From the NCBI GenBank assembly GCA_002433075.1, contig DJHM01000033.1, forward strand, positions 162,707 to 226,706: 64,000 bases of DNA, in the 5' to 3' direction. A program made the position numbers and the translations under genes. Shown here in pieces: positions 24,713 through 34,039 of the stretch. The notes beneath the pieces are model-generated. The model saw nothing but the letters and a program-made list of their open reading frames with translations. It was not told where the DNA came from and did no database searches. The stretch comes from Latescibacteria bacterium UBA6620. GTDB lineage: Bacteria > Latescibacterota > UBA2968. Each line of letters begins with the position of its first letter. Position 1 is the stretch's first letter.

Positions 24713-26293
24713 TTAGAACGCGTTCGCCGCCATCCCCGAGTGGGCGGACAACGTGTGCGAGAGGTCGCTCAACGACGCTGCGATCAGGTCGAGTACCGGC
24801 GCGGGATAGATTCCGAGAACAATGACGACCACAGCCAGGGGCACGATCGTGGCGATCTCACGACTGTTGATTTCGGGCAGGTCCTTGTTTCGTTCGTTGA
24901 ACGAGCCCATAAACAGTCGCTGGAACGCCCAAAGCATGTATCCGGCACCGAGCAGGACACCCAGGGTTCCAATGATCGTCAGTGTGCGATGCACGGGGAA
25001 CGCCCCGAGGAAACACAGCGCCTCGCTGATGAACCCTGAGAGACCGGGCAGTCCGAGAGCCGCGAAATACGCAATCATCGTCAGACTTCCGTAGATCGGC
25101 ATGTGGGTCCACAGCCCTCCGAAACCAAGCTGGCCGCGCAGTTCCGGCTCGTGATAGTCGTTTGGGAAAACGATGTAGCGATGGTGCGCCCGGTCGTAGA
25201 TCACGCCGACAAGAAGGAAGAGCATCGCAGTGATCGTTCCGTGATTGAACATCTGGAACACCGCGCCGTTGATTCCGTGTACTGTGAACGCCGACATCCC
25301 CAGGATGACGTAGCCCATATGGCTGATACTCGAATAGGCAACCAGGCGCTTCAGATCGGTCTGGGCAAGGGCACAGAACGCTCCGTAAACGATGTTGACC
25401 ACCCCGATCACGGCCAGGAGGGTGCTGAAGTACTGGGAGGCGTCAGGCAACATCTGGTAGTTGAACCGCAGAATGCCGTAAGTACCCATCTTCAACAAGA
25501 CGCCCGCAAGAATTACGCTGATGGCCGTCGGCGCCTCGACATGAGCATCTGGCAACCAGGTATGGAACGGGAACAGCGGAACCTTGATGGCGAAACCGAT
25601 AAACATCGCCATCCACAACATCAGCGGCGCCGAACGTCCGAAGATCGTGCCCGCGCGCAGCCATTCGCTGTGGTTTGCCTGGTCCATCATGACCAGCATG
25701 TTAAAGGTGTTCTCGCCCGTCGCCGGATCGGTTGTGTTGAAGTACATGGCCAGCATGGCGAGCAGGAGCAACACACTCCCCGCCAGCGTGTAGAGGAAGA
25801 ATTTGATCGCCGCGTATTCTTTCCTCGGACCACCCCAGATCCCGATCAGGAAATACATCGGCAGAAGCATGATTTCCCAGAAGACGTAGAACAGGAAGAA
25901 GTCGAGAGAAACGAACACGCCCTGCATTCCCGTCTGAAGCAGGAGCAGCAACGCAAAGTAGCCCTTCACGCCTTTTTCAATCGACCACGATGCAGGAATG
26001 CAAAGTAAGGTGATGAGCGCCGTCAGAAGCACCATCGACACACTCAGACCGTCCAGACCGATGTGATACTCGATATTGAAGGACGGAATCCACGGCACCT
26101 GGACGACGAACTGCATTGCTGGGTTGGCGCGGTCGTAGGCATTGAACAGCCACACTGCCAGCACCATACAGATCCCGGTTGTCAGCAGGGCCAGCCACCT
26201 GATCGTGTTCTTCTGCTCGCCCGGCACGCACAGAATGACAGCCGCGCCAATTACCGGGACGAAAGTGAGAAGTGTCAGAATCCACTGATCCAT
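24713..26293 (-). CDS. nuoM: NADH-quinone oxidoreductase subunit M
   Basis: 526 residues, 14 membrane helices, second antiporter-like subunit. Characteristic VFWEIMLLPMYFLIGIWGG (TM5 Glu), FHTWLPDAHVEAPTAISVIL with the TM7/8 lysine that follows (LLKMGTYGI), and LKRLVAYSSISHMGYVILG. Separated from nuoL by 109 bases with no gene. Confidence 0.95.
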   Translation of the reverse strand: MDQWILTLLTFVPVIGAAVILCVPGEQKNTIRWLALLTTGICMVLAVWLFNAYDRANPAMQFVVQVPWIPSFNIEYHIGLDGLSVSMVLLTALITLLCIPASWSIEKGVKGYFALLLLLQTGMQGVFVSLDFFLFYVFWEIMLLPMYFLIGIWGGPRKEYAAIKFFLYTLAGSVLLLLAMLAMYFNTTDPATGENTFNMLVMMDQANHSEWLRAGTIFGRSAPLMLWMAMFIGFAIKVPLFPFHTWLPDAHVEAPTAISVILAGVLLKMGTYGILRFNYQMLPDASQYFSTLLAVIGVVNIVYGAFCALAQTDLKRLVAYSSISHMGYVILGMSAFTVHGINGAVFQMFNHGTITAMLFLLVGVIYDRAHHRYIVFPNDYHEPELRGQLGFGGLWTHMPIYGSLTMIAYFAALGLPGLSGFISEALCFLGAFPVHRTLTIIGTLGVLLGAGYMLWAFQRLFMGSFNERNKDLPEINSREIATIVPLAVVVIVLGIYPAPVLDLIAASLSDLSHTLSAHSGMAANAF

Positions 26294-26402
26294 CCGTCGA
26301 GCTCCTCCCGCTCAGTTTCTCAAACAAGCAAGTCGTCTTAAATCACGAAGTGCACGCCCGCGACAAAGCGCCGTCAGCCTTGGGCGTTGGGCCGCCCTAC
26401 TC

Positions 26403-28478
26403 TCAGACGACCATCCTGGCGATCATCAGAACGATCATTCCCGCAAGGAGCAAAATTACGTAGGTCTGTATTCTACCGGTCTGGACGCGTCGAAGCTGGC
26501 CACCGGCCTCGATGATCGAGTCCGCGACCAAGTTGACCAGCCCGTCGACGATCTTCCTATCCGCCAGGCCTTGAATCCACGCCAACGCCCGTGCGAAGTA
26601 AGCCGACAGGTTGACGATGCCGTCGATAATCCAAGTGTCGAACCAGGAGAGCGCCGAGCGCAGAGCCATCGTCCCCCGTATGAAGCTCGCCGAATACATT
26701 TCATCGAAGTACCACTTGTTATGCAGGGCGCGGAACAGCCACGACGTTTCGAGAAGCTTCGCCTCGTGCGCCATCATGGCTTTCTGATTGTTGTAGTATC
26801 TCTTGTAGGCCAGGAAGATTCCGCCTGCAGCCAACAGGATCGAAAGAGCCATGGCCGGGTAGTGAGCACGATGGGCGGGATCGTCGTGACTACCCCCTGC
26901 CGTCATCATTGCCGCTTCCGTATTCGGAGTGGTCGCAGGCAATGACACCTGGGCATCCATCAGAGCCACCTGCGGGGGCTCCTTGACCAGATCATAGAAC
27001 CATCCCTGGCCCACTGGATTCAGACTGTAGAAAAACCATAGGCTGAGAGAGGCAAGAACGACCAGCGGGATGGTCATTGCCCGTGGGGATTCGTGCGCGT
27101 GCGACACCCGTTCATCGGCAGGCTCACCGTAGAAGGTCACGAAGACCAGCCGGAACATGTAATAAGCGGTCAGGAAGGCAGCAGCGAACCCGAAGAGCGG
27201 TATTAAAAAATGCTGCGGGTGGGCGAACCCGCCAAAACCCAGGGCTCCCGCCAGAATCGCGTCCTTACTCAGGAAGCCTGATGTCAGCGGGACCCCCGCC
27301 AAAGCCACGGTTGCCAGCAGGAATGTGGCAAACGTGACCGGCATCTGCTTTCTCAGCCCGCCCATGTTCCGCATGTCCTGCTCGTCAACGTCGTGATCGC
27401 CGTGGTAGGCGTCGTGCATGGCGTGAATCACGCTTCCGCTACCCAGGAACAGACAGGCCTTGAAGGCCGCGTGTGTGACCAGATGGAAGAACCCGGCAAC
27501 ATAGGCACCCACACCAAGTCCCATGATCATGTAGCCGAGCTGGCTGATCGTCGAATATGCCAGCACTCGTTTGATGTCGTACTGGGCAACCGCGATCGTC
27601 GATCCTAGCAGCGCAGTAATGGCCCCGATGTAGGCGATGACCACCATCGCGTCGGGTGTCAGGATTGGGAACATCCGTGTCACCATGTATACGCCCGCAG
27701 CCACCATCGTGGCCGCGTGAATCAGCGCGCTGACCGGAGTCGGGCCTTCCATAGCGTCCGGCAGCCAGACGTGCAGCGGGAACTGAGCCGACTTTCCGAT
27801 GGCGCCGCAGAACAGACAGAGCCCGGCCGCCGTCAGCAGCCACCCGCTGACTTTACCCGCAGCGATGCCGTCATACACACTCTGGAAGTCGAATGCCCCG
27901 ACCTTCCAGAACAGGATCATGATGCCGACGAAAAAGCCGAGATCACCCACCCTGTTCGTGAGAAACGCCTTCTTGCTCGCATTCGCCGGAGCATCCCGCT
28001 CAAACCAGAACCCGATCAGGAGATACGAACTCAGACCCACGAGTTCCCAGAAGACGTAGAGCAGAAGAAAGTTGTCGACGATGACCAGACCCAGCATGGA
28101 GAACGAAAAGATGCCCAGGAAGCCGAAGAACCGGCTGTACTTCTCGTCGCCGTGCATGTAGCTAGTCGAATAGAGATGAACAAGGAAGCTGACGACCGTC
28201 ACAACCATGAGCATGACGGCCGTGATGTTGTCGACGAGGAGACCGACGCTGATCTGGTGCGACTCGAGGTCGAGCCACACGAACGGCCCGAACAGCATTT
28301 TCCAATCCGCGCTGTAGGCGGTCAGCGCCTCGATAAAGATGCGCAGGGACAACAGGAAGGCGATCCCGATGCACCCGAGGGGTACGAAGTCACCCCCTCG
28401 GGGCAAACGCCGGCCGAAAAACGCTTGAACGGCGAAACCCAGCAGAGGCAGAACCGGAATCAGAATAACAGAAAGCAT
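26403..28478 (-). CDS. nuoL: NADH-quinone oxidoreductase subunit L
   Basis: 691 residues, distal antiporter-like subunit with the long C-terminal lateral helix. Seen: VFWELVGLSSYLLIGFWFER, KSAQFPLHVWLPDAMEGPTP, IKRVLAYSTISQLGYMIMG. Residues about 500-570 form a hydrophilic loop, and the C-terminal helix (LYVILLLAG-type, near the end) anchors the arm. Length is at the upper side of the normal range (610-690). Confidence 0.95.
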   Translation of the reverse strand: MLSVILIPVLPLLGFAVQAFFGRRLPRGGDFVPLGCIGIAFLLSLRIFIEALTAYSADWKMLFGPFVWLDLESHQISVGLLVDNITAVMLMVVTVVSFLVHLYSTSYMHGDEKYSRFFGFLGIFSFSMLGLVIVDNFLLLYVFWELVGLSSYLLIGFWFERDAPANASKKAFLTNRVGDLGFFVGIMILFWKVGAFDFQSVYDGIAAGKVSGWLLTAAGLCLFCGAIGKSAQFPLHVWLPDAMEGPTPVSALIHAATMVAAGVYMVTRMFPILTPDAMVVIAYIGAITALLGSTIAVAQYDIKRVLAYSTISQLGYMIMGLGVGAYVAGFFHLVTHAAFKACLFLGSGSVIHAMHDAYHGDHDVDEQDMRNMGGLRKQMPVTFATFLLATVALAGVPLTSGFLSKDAILAGALGFGGFAHPQHFLIPLFGFAAAFLTAYYMFRLVFVTFYGEPADERVSHAHESPRAMTIPLVVLASLSLWFFYSLNPVGQGWFYDLVKEPPQVALMDAQVSLPATTPNTEAAMMTAGGSHDDPAHRAHYPAMALSILLAAGGIFLAYKRYYNNQKAMMAHEAKLLETSWLFRALHNKWYFDEMYSASFIRGTMALRSALSWFDTWIIDGIVNLSAYFARALAWIQGLADRKIVDGLVNLVADSIIEAGGQLRRVQTGRIQTYVILLLAGMIVLMIARMVV

Positions 28479-28570
28479 AATTCCCCAGTGCGAATCAAAA
28501 AGACGGTGCTACTGAGTATCGGACAAAGCCACGATCCGTCTGCGGCAATCTTTGGTTTCGTCGAGCGAGA

Positions 28571-28876
28571 TCAGCCGCTTAGCGAGTGGAGTCGATCCAC
28601 AGTGACGGTGTGATGGTTGCGATAGATGTTCAGGACGATGGCGAGAGCAACTGCGGCTTCCGCCGCCGCCAGGATGATGACGAAGAGGGCGAACAGTTGC
28701 CCGCTGATTCCCACATCCGAGAACTTCGAAAAAGCCACCAGGTTGATGTTCCCCGCGTTCAGGATCAATTCGACGCCCATCAGAACGCTGATCGCATTGC
28801 GACGAGTGGAAACGGCCAGTACGCCGAGCGAAAACAGGATGGCGGCAACGACGAGGTAGTGCGTCAGACCGATCAA
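28571..28876 (-). CDS. nuoK: NADH-quinone oxidoreductase subunit K
   Basis: 101 residues, three membrane helices. Conserved Glu36 in MGVELILNAGNINLVAF and Glu73 in AAAEAAVALAIVLNIYR are the proton-path acids. Overlaps nuoJ by four bases (ATGA). A 92-base gap separates it from nuoL. Confidence 0.95.
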   Translation of the reverse strand: MIGLTHYLVVAAILFSLGVLAVSTRRNAISVLMGVELILNAGNINLVAFSKFSDVGISGQLFALFVIILAAAEAAVALAIVLNIYRNHHTVTVDRLHSLSG

Positions 28877-29382
28877 AGGTCACCCTCCTCGTTATCCCGA
28901 CTCGCAAGCATCGAGGCACCGATGAGGGCGGCCAGGAGCAGCATTGCGGCGATCTCGAAGGGAAGGACGTATTCACTCATCAAGAGTCGACCAATGCTCA
29001 CCGTCGTGCTGGCTGGCTCCACCCCCTCCACCATTTGCCACGGGGTCCTGAAAATGATCGTTGCCAGAAGCGCGAACCCTACACCGACTACCGCCACGCT
29101 TCGTTTGAAGTGCACCCGCTCAGCCAGAATTTGAAGGTCGTAGATTCTGTTCGTCAGCATCACACCGAACAACATCAGTACGAGAATGCCGCCCACGTAG
29201 ACGAGCACCTGAGCGCCGGCAACGAAATCCGCCCCAAGAAACACATACAACCCGGCCGTTCCGAAAAACGTGAACAGCAGGGCGAAGACGGCGTGGATGA
29301 GTCGGTTGGCGAACACCACAACCACGCCCGATCCGACAGTGATCAGGGCGAACAGATAGAAGGTGAGCGTCGACAGGGCCAT
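28873..29382 (-). CDS. nuoJ: NADH-quinone oxidoreductase subunit J
   Basis: 169 residues, five membrane helices. Contains GADFVAGAQVLVYVGGILVLMLFGVML (given in two parts: the flexible TM3 of the family with YVGGI), and a C-terminal helix LPFEIAAMLLLAALIGA. Starts one base after the nuoI stop and overlaps nuoK. Confidence 0.94.
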   Translation of the reverse strand: MALSTLTFYLFALITVGSGVVVVFANRLIHAVFALLFTFFGTAGLYVFLGADFVAGAQVLVYVGGILVLMLFGVMLTNRIYDLQILAERVHFKRSVAVVGVGFALLATIIFRTPWQMVEGVEPASTTVSIGRLLMSEYVLPFEIAAMLLLAALIGASMLASRDNEEGDL

Positions 29383-29383
29383 G

Positions 29384-29893
29384 TCAACCGGCCGTGGCCG
29401 CCTCCTTGTCCGTGTCCTTCGATGCGTCAGCCGATTCGAGGTCGTCGTATTCCCAGGGCTTCGCGTACTTGTAGAGCAGGTCTGTACGATCGTAGACAGA
29501 GGCTTCGTAGTGAGGCGTCATGATGAGGCACTCCGTGGGACACGGATAGGTGCACAGCCCACAATAGCAACAAAGCGACATGTCTATGTCGAACCGTAAT
29601 ACTTTCAGACGCTTCTTGGTGCCTTTCGAAGTCAGCCCCAGATCGATGTCCTCACCGACCTTCTCGGTTTCGATATAGATACAGTCAACCGGACAGGCGC
29701 GGGCACATTGGTCGCAGCCGATGCAATCGTCGATGTCGTTGAACAACTGGTTTCGAGCGCGCTCCGGCATCTCCCATCGCTCTTCCGGGTACTGGAGCGT
29801 AATCGAGGGCGTGAACAGATGCTTCAGCGTGATATTCATGCCCGTCCAGATCGTTGAAATCGACTGCACGATGTTAGAAAAATAACGCCCCAT
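29384..29893 (-). CDS. nuoI: NADH-quinone oxidoreductase subunit I (two [4Fe-4S])
   Basis: 169 residues. Two ferredoxin motifs, CIGCDQCARACP and CCYCGLCTYPCP, carry clusters N6a and N6b that pass electrons towards NuoB. N-terminal amphipathic helix (NIVQSISTIWTGMNITLKHL) docks on the membrane arm. The C-terminal acidic tail (ESADASKDTDKEAA) is a lineage-specific extension. Confidence 0.95.
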   Translation of the reverse strand: MGRYFSNIVQSISTIWTGMNITLKHLFTPSITLQYPEERWEMPERARNQLFNDIDDCIGCDQCARACPVDCIYIETEKVGEDIDLGLTSKGTKKRLKVLRFDIDMSLCCYCGLCTYPCPTECLIMTPHYEASVYDRTDLLYKYAKPWEYDDLESADASKDTDKEAATAG

Positions 29894-29917
29894 GAAGTAG
29901 CCTCGATAGAACGGAGA

Positions 29918-31090
29918 TCAGGCCGCCTGTGTGCGCTGAGAACGGCCCTCGGAGAGACCTCGAGCAGCCGACCTGAAGAAGAATGCGAATATGACGACGG
30001 TAGCCACGATCGCCAACGTGGTGCCCAATACCCGCAACCACTCGGGCGCGGCGAAGTTCCAGACAACCGAACCGAGAATACAGACGAACGCGCCAGGCGT
30101 GAGCACTTTCCACCCTACGAACATGAGCTGGTCGACGCGAAGACGCGGTACGGTCCAGCGAACCCACATTTGAACGAACACGAGCCACATCATCTTGACG
30201 ATCATCCAGAACACGCCGCCGGGGAAGGTGCCTCCGAAGGGCGAAGACCATCCGCCCAGGAACACGGCGGCGGTAACGAAGCTGACAGCCGCCATGGCTG
30301 CGTATTCCGCGATAAAGAAGTAAGAGAACCGCATACCGCTGTACTCGGTATGATACCCCGCAACGAGCTCCGATTCTGCTTCCGGAATGTCGAACGGCGT
30401 ACGGTTGACCTCGGCAAGGGTCGAAATGTAAAACAGGAAAAATCCAAGGAACGTAAACGGGTTCCTGAACACGAACCAGTGGGTGACACCGCCCTCCTGA
30501 GCCCTGATAATGTCCTGCAGGTTCAGGGAGCCCACGAGAGGAACGACCGCCAGAAGCAGCAAGGCGACTGGAATTTCATACGACACGACCTGCGCCGCGG
30601 ACCTCATCGCCCCAAGAAGGGCCCATTTGTTGTTCGAGGACCACCCCGCCATGAGAATACCAATCACCCCCACGGAAGAGATGGCCAAGATGTAGAAGAG
30701 ACCGATGTTCAGATTGCTGACGATGATCGACTCACTGAAGGGGATGGCTGCGTAAACCGCGAAGGAGCCGACGAACACGAGCAACGGCGCAAACTTGAAC
30801 AGAAAAGAATCCGCGGCAGCGGGGATAATGTCCTCTTTGAGCAGCAGCTTGATTCCATCGGCCAGGGTTTGCGACCACCCGTGCCATCCCCCGACGCGCA
30901 TCGGCCCTACACGGTCTTGCATGTGGCCAGACACCTTGCGTTCCAACCAGACGAGCACCATGCCAAGCACGGAGATGAATCCAAGCAGGAGGGCAGCGGA
31001 AAGCAAACCGAGGAGCGGAGACAGATAACCCAGCGGCACATCGGCCAGGAAGGGGACGTTTGCAATCAGGTATTTGGCGAACTCTTGCAT
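29918..31090 (-). CDS. nuoH: NADH-quinone oxidoreductase subunit H
   Basis: 390 residues, eight to nine membrane helices; builds the quinone chamber with NuoB and NuoD. Diagnostic: [57 protein letters not shown] with the conserved acidic loop, and [16 protein letters not shown]. Here it lies between nuoD and nuoI where many genomes also carry nuoE, F and G; those are missing. Confidence 0.95.
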   Translation of the reverse strand: MQEFAKYLIANVPFLADVPLGYLSPLLGLLSAALLLGFISVLGMVLVWLERKVSGHMQDRVGPMRVGGWHGWSQTLADGIKLLLKEDIIPAAADSFLFKFAPLLVFVGSFAVYAAIPFSESIIVSNLNIGLFYILAISSVGVIGILMAGWSSNNKWALLGAMRSAAQVVSYEIPVALLLLAVVPLVGSLNLQDIIRAQEGGVTHWFVFRNPFTFLGFFLFYISTLAEVNRTPFDIPEAESELVAGYHTEYSGMRFSYFFIAEYAAMAAVSFVTAAVFLGGWSSPFGGTFPGGVFWMIVKMMWLVFVQMWVRWTVPRLRVDQLMFVGWKVLTPGAFVCILGSVVWNFAAPEWLRVLGTTLAIVATVVIFAFFFRSAARGLSEGRSQRTQAA

Positions 31091-31105
31091 AACCGATCGC
31101 CGCGC

Positions 31106-32335
31106 TTAGCGGTCGACCTCCCCAAGAACGATATCAATGCTTCCAATAACGGCGATGATGTCGGCGACGTAGTGACCACGGGTGAGGAAATTCATGGCGC
31201 TGATCGCGGTGAAACACGGGGACTTGACCTTGACCCGGTAGGGAACGTTCGAACCGTCGCTGATCACGTAGATACCCATCTCCCCGCGGGGCGTCTCGGA
31301 CCGGGTGTAGCACTCGGCGTCCTTCGGTGGTCGCACGTTGCGCGGTACGGCCTTGTGCACATCGCCATCAGGCATCTGTTCGAGCGCCTGACGAATGATT
31401 CTGACGCTCTCCCCCATCTCGCGAATGCGGACCATGTAGCGGTCCCAGCAATCGCCCAGCTGTCCCATTTCACCAGAACCGACCGGAATGTCGAACTCGA
31501 ATCGGTCGTAGATGGAGTATGGGTCGTCTCTTCTCAAGTCCCATTTGACGCCCGACCCTCTGAGGTTCGGACCCGTCAAGTTGTAGGAATACGCCTTGTC
31601 AACCGGTAGCACGCCAATGTTGGCCGTCCGCTCGATGAAGATCTTGTTGTACGAGAGAAGATTGTTGTAGTCGTTTATTTTCCCTTCGAACTTGTCGAGG
31701 AAGGCAGTGCACTTCTCCACGAAACCCGGTGGAAAATCGTGTGAAACGCCACCCACCCAGATGTAGTTATAGAGCATCCGGGCGCCGCAGGTCATTTCGA
31801 ACAGATCGAAGATGTCCTCTCGTTCACGGAACGCGAACAGGAACGGCGTAAAAGCACCGATATCCATGCCGTACGTTCCGAATGACACGAGGTGACTCGC
31901 CAGACGGTTGAGTTCACAGATGATGACCCTAACGTACTCGACCCGTTCGGGAATTTCGATTTCGAGAAGACGTTCGACCGCGAGACAATAGGCCAGGTTG
32001 TTGTTCATGGCCGCCAGGTAATCCATACGGTCGGTAAACGGAATGACCTGAGGGTAGGACAGGCTCTCCGCGTGTTTCTCGAAGCATCGATGGAGGTAGC
32101 CGATGTGCGGGCGGACGTGTTCGATGATTTCGCCGTCGGTCTTGAGTTCGAGTCGAAGCACGCCGTGTGTGCTCGGGTGCTGGGGACCCATGTTGAGGGT
32201 CATCAGCTCGCTCTCGATGTTGTCGTCTCCTTCGAGGGCTACCTCGTCCGGATATCCCGGACGATCGACGGTCACATTCGCGTCCGGAATCGCGCCTTCG
32301 GGTCGATCGACCTGTTGCGTATCGGTGTCAGCCAT
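31106..32335 (-). CDS. nuoD: NADH-quinone oxidoreductase subunit D
   Basis: 409 residues. Quinone-binding subunit of the hydrogenase large-subunit fold. Quinone His in MGPQHPSTHGVLRLELK; also HIGYLHRCFEKHAESLSY, FTDRMDYLAAMNNN and TPRGEMGIYVISDG near the C terminus. An acidic N-terminal extension of about 40 residues precedes the core. Separate from nuoC (gap of three bases), unlike the fused NuoCD of enterobacteria. Confidence 0.95.
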   Translation of the reverse strand: MADTDTQQVDRPEGAIPDANVTVDRPGYPDEVALEGDDNIESELMTLNMGPQHPSTHGVLRLELKTDGEIIEHVRPHIGYLHRCFEKHAESLSYPQVIPFTDRMDYLAAMNNNLAYCLAVERLLEIEIPERVEYVRVIICELNRLASHLVSFGTYGMDIGAFTPFLFAFREREDIFDLFEMTCGARMLYNYIWVGGVSHDFPPGFVEKCTAFLDKFEGKINDYNNLLSYNKIFIERTANIGVLPVDKAYSYNLTGPNLRGSGVKWDLRRDDPYSIYDRFEFDIPVGSGEMGQLGDCWDRYMVRIREMGESVRIIRQALEQMPDGDVHKAVPRNVRPPKDAECYTRSETPRGEMGIYVISDGSNVPYRVKVKSPCFTAISAMNFLTRGHYVADIIAVIGSIDIVLGEVDR

Positions 32336-32338
32336 CTG

Positions 32339-32815
32339 TCAGACCTCCACCTTGATGCCGCGATAGAATTCCTGCACCTGGTAATCCTTGCGCAGGGGAT
32401 GGCCTTCCCAATCGTCCGGGCACAGAATCCTTCGCAGATCGCTGTGGCCGTCGAACACGATCCCGAACATGTCGTAAGCTTCACGCTCGTGCCAGTTCGC
32501 CACGAGCCACAGATGCTCGACCGTAGGGACGTGCGGATCGTCCCGTGGGACTTCGACTTTCAGCGTGATGCGGTGCCTGTGAGAGGACGAACTCAGGTGA
32601 TACACCACGCTCAGGTGTTCTTCGTAGTCCACTCCACTCAGACACATCAACGATTCGAACTTCATCGCCTCGTCGTCGTGCAGAAACACACATACGTCCG
32701 CGATCGAACCTGGCTTCACACGGATCCAGGTGTCGACGTTTTCCGTCAAGTCGATGATCACGTCACCGAATTGGGATTTGAGTGCGTCGAAAATTTCCTG
32801 AGGCGTCATGCTCAT
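32339..32815 (-). CDS. nuoC: NADH-quinone oxidoreductase subunit C
   Basis: 158 residues from the ATG at 32813-32815, which overlaps the nuoB stop (ATGA); the longer frame to 32899 is inside nuoB. Family block: [20 protein letters not shown] then [19 protein letters not shown]. Scaffold subunit of the peripheral arm beside NuoD. Confidence 0.94.
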   Translation of the reverse strand: MSMTPQEIFDALKSQFGDVIIDLTENVDTWIRVKPGSIADVCVFLHDDEAMKFESLMCLSGVDYEEHLSVVYHLSSSSHRHRITLKVEVPRDDPHVPTVEHLWLVANWHEREAYDMFGIVFDGHSDLRRILCPDDWEGHPLRKDYQVQEFYRGIKVEV

Positions 32816-33294
32816 CCGACTTTTGCGATGGTCTGGTGGCGAATCTTTTCCTGCAGGTTCATCACACCCTCGAGCAGGGACTCTGGGCGGGGAGGGCAAC
32901 CAGGAACGTAGACGTCAACCGGAATCACTCGGTCGACCCCCTTCAGGACGTGATAGCCGTGTTGCCAGTAGGGCCCTCCTGACGTGGCGCAGCACCCCAT
33001 CGCGATTACATATCGCGGTTCTGCCATTTGGTCGTAGAGCTTCTTGACCCGGGAGGCCATCTTCAACGTCACCGTGCCGGCCACAATCATCAGGTCAGAC
33101 TGACGGGGGGATGCCCGAGGGATCATGCCGAAGCGGTCCCAGTCATAGCGCGACGCCCCGGTGGCCATCATTTCGATCGCACAGCACGCCAATCCGAACG
33201 TCATGGGCCACAACGCCGAAAGCCTCGCCCAGTTGATAAAGTAGTCGAGCGAGGTCACGATCACGTTGTCGTTAAACTGTCCTTCGATCCTCAT
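32812..33294 (-). CDS. nuoB: NADH-quinone oxidoreductase subunit B (cluster N2)
   Basis: 160 residues from the ATG 33292-33294, which has GAGG upstream and follows the nuoA stop by seven bases; the frame start at 33318 would lie inside nuoA. Carries cluster N2, the last electron donor to quinone: tandem Cys in [13 protein letters not shown], plus Cys in [11 protein letters not shown] and [14 protein letters not shown]. Confidence 0.95.
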   Translation of the reverse strand: MRIEGQFNDNVIVTSLDYFINWARLSALWPMTFGLACCAIEMMATGASRYDWDRFGMIPRASPRQSDLMIVAGTVTLKMASRVKKLYDQMAEPRYVIAMGCCATSGGPYWQHGYHVLKGVDRVIPVDVYVPGCPPRPESLLEGVMNLQEKIRHQTIAKVG

Positions 33295-33301
33295 ATTCGC
33301 C

Positions 33302-33718
33302 TCAAGCCGCCTCTTCAACTAAAGGGCGTGTCATCGTATCCCGGAATCGGTCTACCTTGGGGCGGACCCATTCGAGGGTCCCCTTCTTCCAGGCGAAAGC
33401 CAATCCGAGCAGAAGAATAAAGATGAATACGAAGGCCACACCGAATCCGTACCACCCAAATTCCTGTGCGACAACCGCCCAGGGATAAAGCAGCACGACT
33501 TCGACGTCGAAAATGATGAAGTCGAGTGCGACCACGTAGAACCGGATGTTGAACTGAATCCACGACCCGCCGACGGGTTCCTCGCCACACTCGTATGTGC
33601 TGAGCTTTTCAGGATCGGGATTGTCTGGGCGAAACAGGCTGCCCAGAAACAGGTTGAACACGATGAAAAACGAGCCCACAGAGAGGAACAGGAGCACGTT
33701 CGCATAGTCAAGAAGCAT
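33302..33718 (-). CDS. nuoA: NADH-quinone oxidoreductase subunit A
   Basis: 138 residues from the ATG at 33716-33718, with AGGTGG eight bases upstream; a GTG four codons earlier is less likely. Three membrane helices and the conserved loop YECGEEPVG, followed by [20 protein letters not shown]. First gene of the operon, 78 bases from its promoter. Confidence 0.93.
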   Translation of the reverse strand: MLLDYANVLLFLSVGSFFIVFNLFLGSLFRPDNPDPEKLSTYECGEEPVGGSWIQFNIRFYVVALDFIIFDVEVVLLYPWAVVAQEFGWYGFGVAFVFIFILLLGLAFAWKKGTLEWVRPKVDRFRDTMTRPLVEEAA

Positions 33719-33795
33719 CGGGGTACCCACCTAAACCCTTAAATATCAGTATATTAACTCTACCCTCAGGGCTCGCCTCGCAGTAGAGCGTGACA

Positions 33796-33824
33796 AAGAT
33801 AGGGAATATGAAATGGGGCGTCAA
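33796..33824 (-). promoter_or_regulatory. nuo operon promoter
   Basis: On the - strand TTGACG (33819-33824), 17-base spacer, TATCTT (33796-33801). About 130 bases from the suf promoter facing away, in a 320-base region without genes (33719-34039) that is clearly AT-richer than its surroundings. Confidence 0.65.
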
Positions 33825-33952
33825 GTGAAAACCCCCAACCCAAAATCGACCCCAAACTTAATATTTTCAATGACTAACGCCTCACTCAACGACGCCCTAA
33901 ACCATCCCCGGTGATCGGTGAATCAATCAATACATTTTTATCAAAATTAATC

Positions 33953-33981
33953 TTGACCTTTTTGTCAGCAAAGGATATGTT
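33953..33981 (+). promoter_or_regulatory. suf operon promoter
   Basis: TTGACC (33953-33958), 17-base spacer, TATGTT (33976-33981), preceded by an AT-rich stretch (33920-33952) that could act as an UP element; sufB ATG at 34040. The Rrf2 regulator at the end of the operon would be expected to bind here. Confidence 0.65.
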
Positions 33982-34039
33982 TTGCCCCAACAGAACGGCA
34001 TAGAACACTCTCTGACTGCCCAAACTTAAGGATGCCCCT

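Noticed and set aside
25103..26008. 301-codon open frame antisense to nuoM
   Set aside because: Mirror of a membrane protein gene; low-complexity polar sequence, no start signal.
27717..28613. 298-codon open frame antisense to nuoL
   Set aside because: Same reasoning; nuoL is clearly the real gene.
30170..31609. 479-codon open frame antisense to nuoH and nuoD
   Set aside because: Frame opposite strongly conserved complex I genes, composition rich in Arg/His/Asp with no fold pattern; a by-product of high GC.
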